Positions 4,858-5,779 of a stretch of 5,779 bases of DNA are shown here, piece by piece. Within the stretch, counting starts at the first letter, position 1, and each line of letters begins with the position of its first letter. A program made the translations under genes and the position numbers. Below the pieces are notes generated by a model. That model was not told the origin of the DNA, made no database searches, and saw only the letters and a program-made list of their open reading frames with translations. The DNA comes from Candidatus Aenigmatarchaeota archaeon (GTDB taxonomy: Archaea; Aenigmatarchaeota; Aenigmatarchaeia; QMZP01), in NCBI GenBank assembly GCA_030673725.1, contig DAOVIL010000044.1:1-5779 (forward strand). The letters are read 5' to 3'.

Positions 4858-5779
4858 TCCTCTTCCTCCTTCTCCTCAGGGGTTCCCTTTGGTTTGGGTT
4901 TCCTGCCCCTGTAGAAACGCACTGCAGCTATCACTATGATTGCTGCCAGGCCTGTAAGCAGGTAGAGGGCATATTCCGGGAGCACGAAGGGCCTCTGGCT
5001 GCACCCATGGTCTTCTATCACCTGGTTCTCCAGGCAGAACAGGGCTGAGCAATACCTGTTCAGGCACTCCTGGTGGGAGGGGCAGTCCTGGTCAGTCTCG
5101 CAGTCATAAGTGAAGCATTCATGCTGCCTGACCACGCCGTCAGGGCAGGAAACAGGCTTGCATGCGCCTCCAGAGCATGTCTCTGAGGTCGGGCACTCAG
5201 AGTCTGATATGCAGAAGACGCATCTGCTGCTGACGCAGTGGCCTGACTTGCAGAAGACGTCCCTTGCGCATGAATGGCCAAGCTCCTTCCTGTCCCTGCA
5301 GTATGGGCCGAAGCAGTATCCCTCCGGGCAGTCTGAATCCAGGATGCAGTGCACCATATAACATTCGTCAGTGGTCTCATTGCATACCGTGTCAGCAGGG
5401 CAGCCGCACAGCGTGCAGTTCCCCGCCAGGGTGCCGTTGACGCAGATGTACGGGGTGTTGGTGGAGCACATGCCCCAGGCAGTGCCGTCAGAGCACATGT
5501 CTGCAAGGAAGCATGACCCGCTCGTGGTGTTGCACCCGTATCCTAAGGGGCATCCGCACCTGCCGCAGTTGTCCACCAGGTTCCCCTCCTCGCAGAGCTT
5601 GGGCCCGATGGCGGCGCACTGGCCGTACCTGGTGCCGTCGGCGCACCTGAAGGGGGATTCCACATAGCAGCCTCCTGTCGTGTTCTTGTCGCAGGCCTGG
5701 CCTGCCGGGCATGCGCAGATGGTTCAGTTGTACCTCAATGTCCCCTCATCACAGTATAGGGGCTGCTCTGAAGGGCACA
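4854..5779 (-). CDS. Cys-rich membrane-anchored surface protein, 5' partial, with internal TGA
   Basis: The beginning lies outside the window. Residues are numbered from the GTG at 5663 (1-269). Two complete 50-residue repeats start at C7 and C57 with identical cysteine steps 9-8-9-3-2-6-7 and the theme C-[AS]-D-G-T, P-x-[LI]-C, N-C-x2-C-G-C-P; a third, partial copy lies upstream of 5663. A different module follows: C-x5-C-P units at 106, 151 and 188, the last two with steps 6-6-5-5. In all 36 Cys precede residue 222, which suggests an extracellular disulfide-rich stalk. One membrane helix (about 231-250) is followed by RGRKPKPKG and a Glu-rich tail, so the C-terminus should be inside. N-x-T glycosylation sites occur at N45, N76, N82 and N95. 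Similar repeats occur in surface proteins of DPANN archaea. An in-frame TGA at 5726-5724 interrupts the partial repeat. Ligand or role is unknown. Confidence 0.8.
4865..4869 (-). promoter_or_regulatory. Shine-Dalgarno site GGAGG for the M42 peptidase
   Basis: GGAGG lies 7 bases before the ATG at 4857. It is embedded in the codons of the Glu-rich tail (PEEKEEEE) of the upstream protein, so one stretch serves both as coding sequence and ribosome binding site. Confidence 0.65.
5724..5726 (-). other. In-frame TGA at a conserved cysteine position
   Basis: Reading the minus strand in the frame of the surface gene gives AAC-TGA-ACC-ATC-TGC. Counting codons from 5777, Cys occurs at 1, 9, 21, 23 and 29 and TGA at 18, so steps are 8-9-3-2-6, exactly those of the two complete repeats where this position is Cys in N-C-x2-C-x-C-P. 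Coding on both sides is normal. It is one base change from TGC. Confidence 0.85.

Noticed and set aside
4358..4939. Plus-strand open frame of 193 codons, apparently hydrophobic
   Set aside because: It lies opposite the M42 catalytic motifs. The apparent hydrophobicity comes from reverse-complemented charged codons.
4854..5779. Certain selenoprotein annotation
   Set aside because: TGA replaces Cys exactly, but no SECIS element or Sec machinery can be shown in the window, and TGA is a normal stop elsewhere here.
1..5779. CRISPR arrays, tRNA or rRNA genes, insertion sequences
   Set aside because: I saw no spaced direct repeats, no T-loop GTTCRA with acceptor pairing, no rRNA core, and no transposase-like protein or terminal repeats.

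Overview
This window looks archaeal, most likely from a DPANN-type or related uncultivated lineage. Arginine is written mostly AGG/AGA and isoleucine often ATA. AT-rich TATA-like boxes lie about 25 bases before several start codons with no ribosome binding site, as expected for leaderless archaeal transcripts. Genes inside operons instead carry GGTGA or GGAGG Shine-Dalgarno sites. The Cys-rich surface repeat resembles repeats I know from DPANN genomes. The lineage is an inference; no rRNA or other marker gene is present.

Left part (1-2809). A four-helix membrane protein (71-598, minus) faces a run of plus-strand genes: an unrecognised 143-residue protein (718-1149), a DUF4234-like three-helix membrane protein (1191-1571), and a translationally coupled pair (1620-2216 and 2213-2809) made of a TPR/SNAP-like helical protein and a basic protein of unknown function. 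The 718, 1191 and 1620 genes each have their own probable promoter close to the start codon. The 1191 and 1620 promoters share the decamer GGGCATTTAT. A perfect 8-bp inverted repeat sits on the 1620 promoter. Several of these proteins end in lysine-rich tails.

Right part (2814-5779), all on the minus strand. In transcription order: a Cys-rich, membrane-anchored surface protein whose 5' end lies outside the window (4854-5779); an M42-family metallo-aminopeptidase overlapping it by ATGA (3832-4857); a small protein with a C-x5-C-x5-C motif that has its own promoter (3415-3792); a possible 31-residue small protein just behind it (3312-3407); and a Cys/His-rich putative metal-binding protein (2814-3221) that converges on the left cluster with only 4 bases between the stop codons.

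The most interesting point is an in-frame TGA (5724-5726) in the Cys-rich surface gene. It falls exactly on a position of the cysteine ladder that is Cys in both complete repeats, in otherwise intact coding sequence. It could be a TGC-to-TGA nonsense mutation or sequencing error, or UGA recoding as Sec or Cys. TGA is an ordinary stop for five other genes here, so genome-wide reassignment is unlikely. I found no tRNA, rRNA, CRISPR array or insertion sequence, and no recognisable complete new system. Most proteins here are simply uncharacterised.
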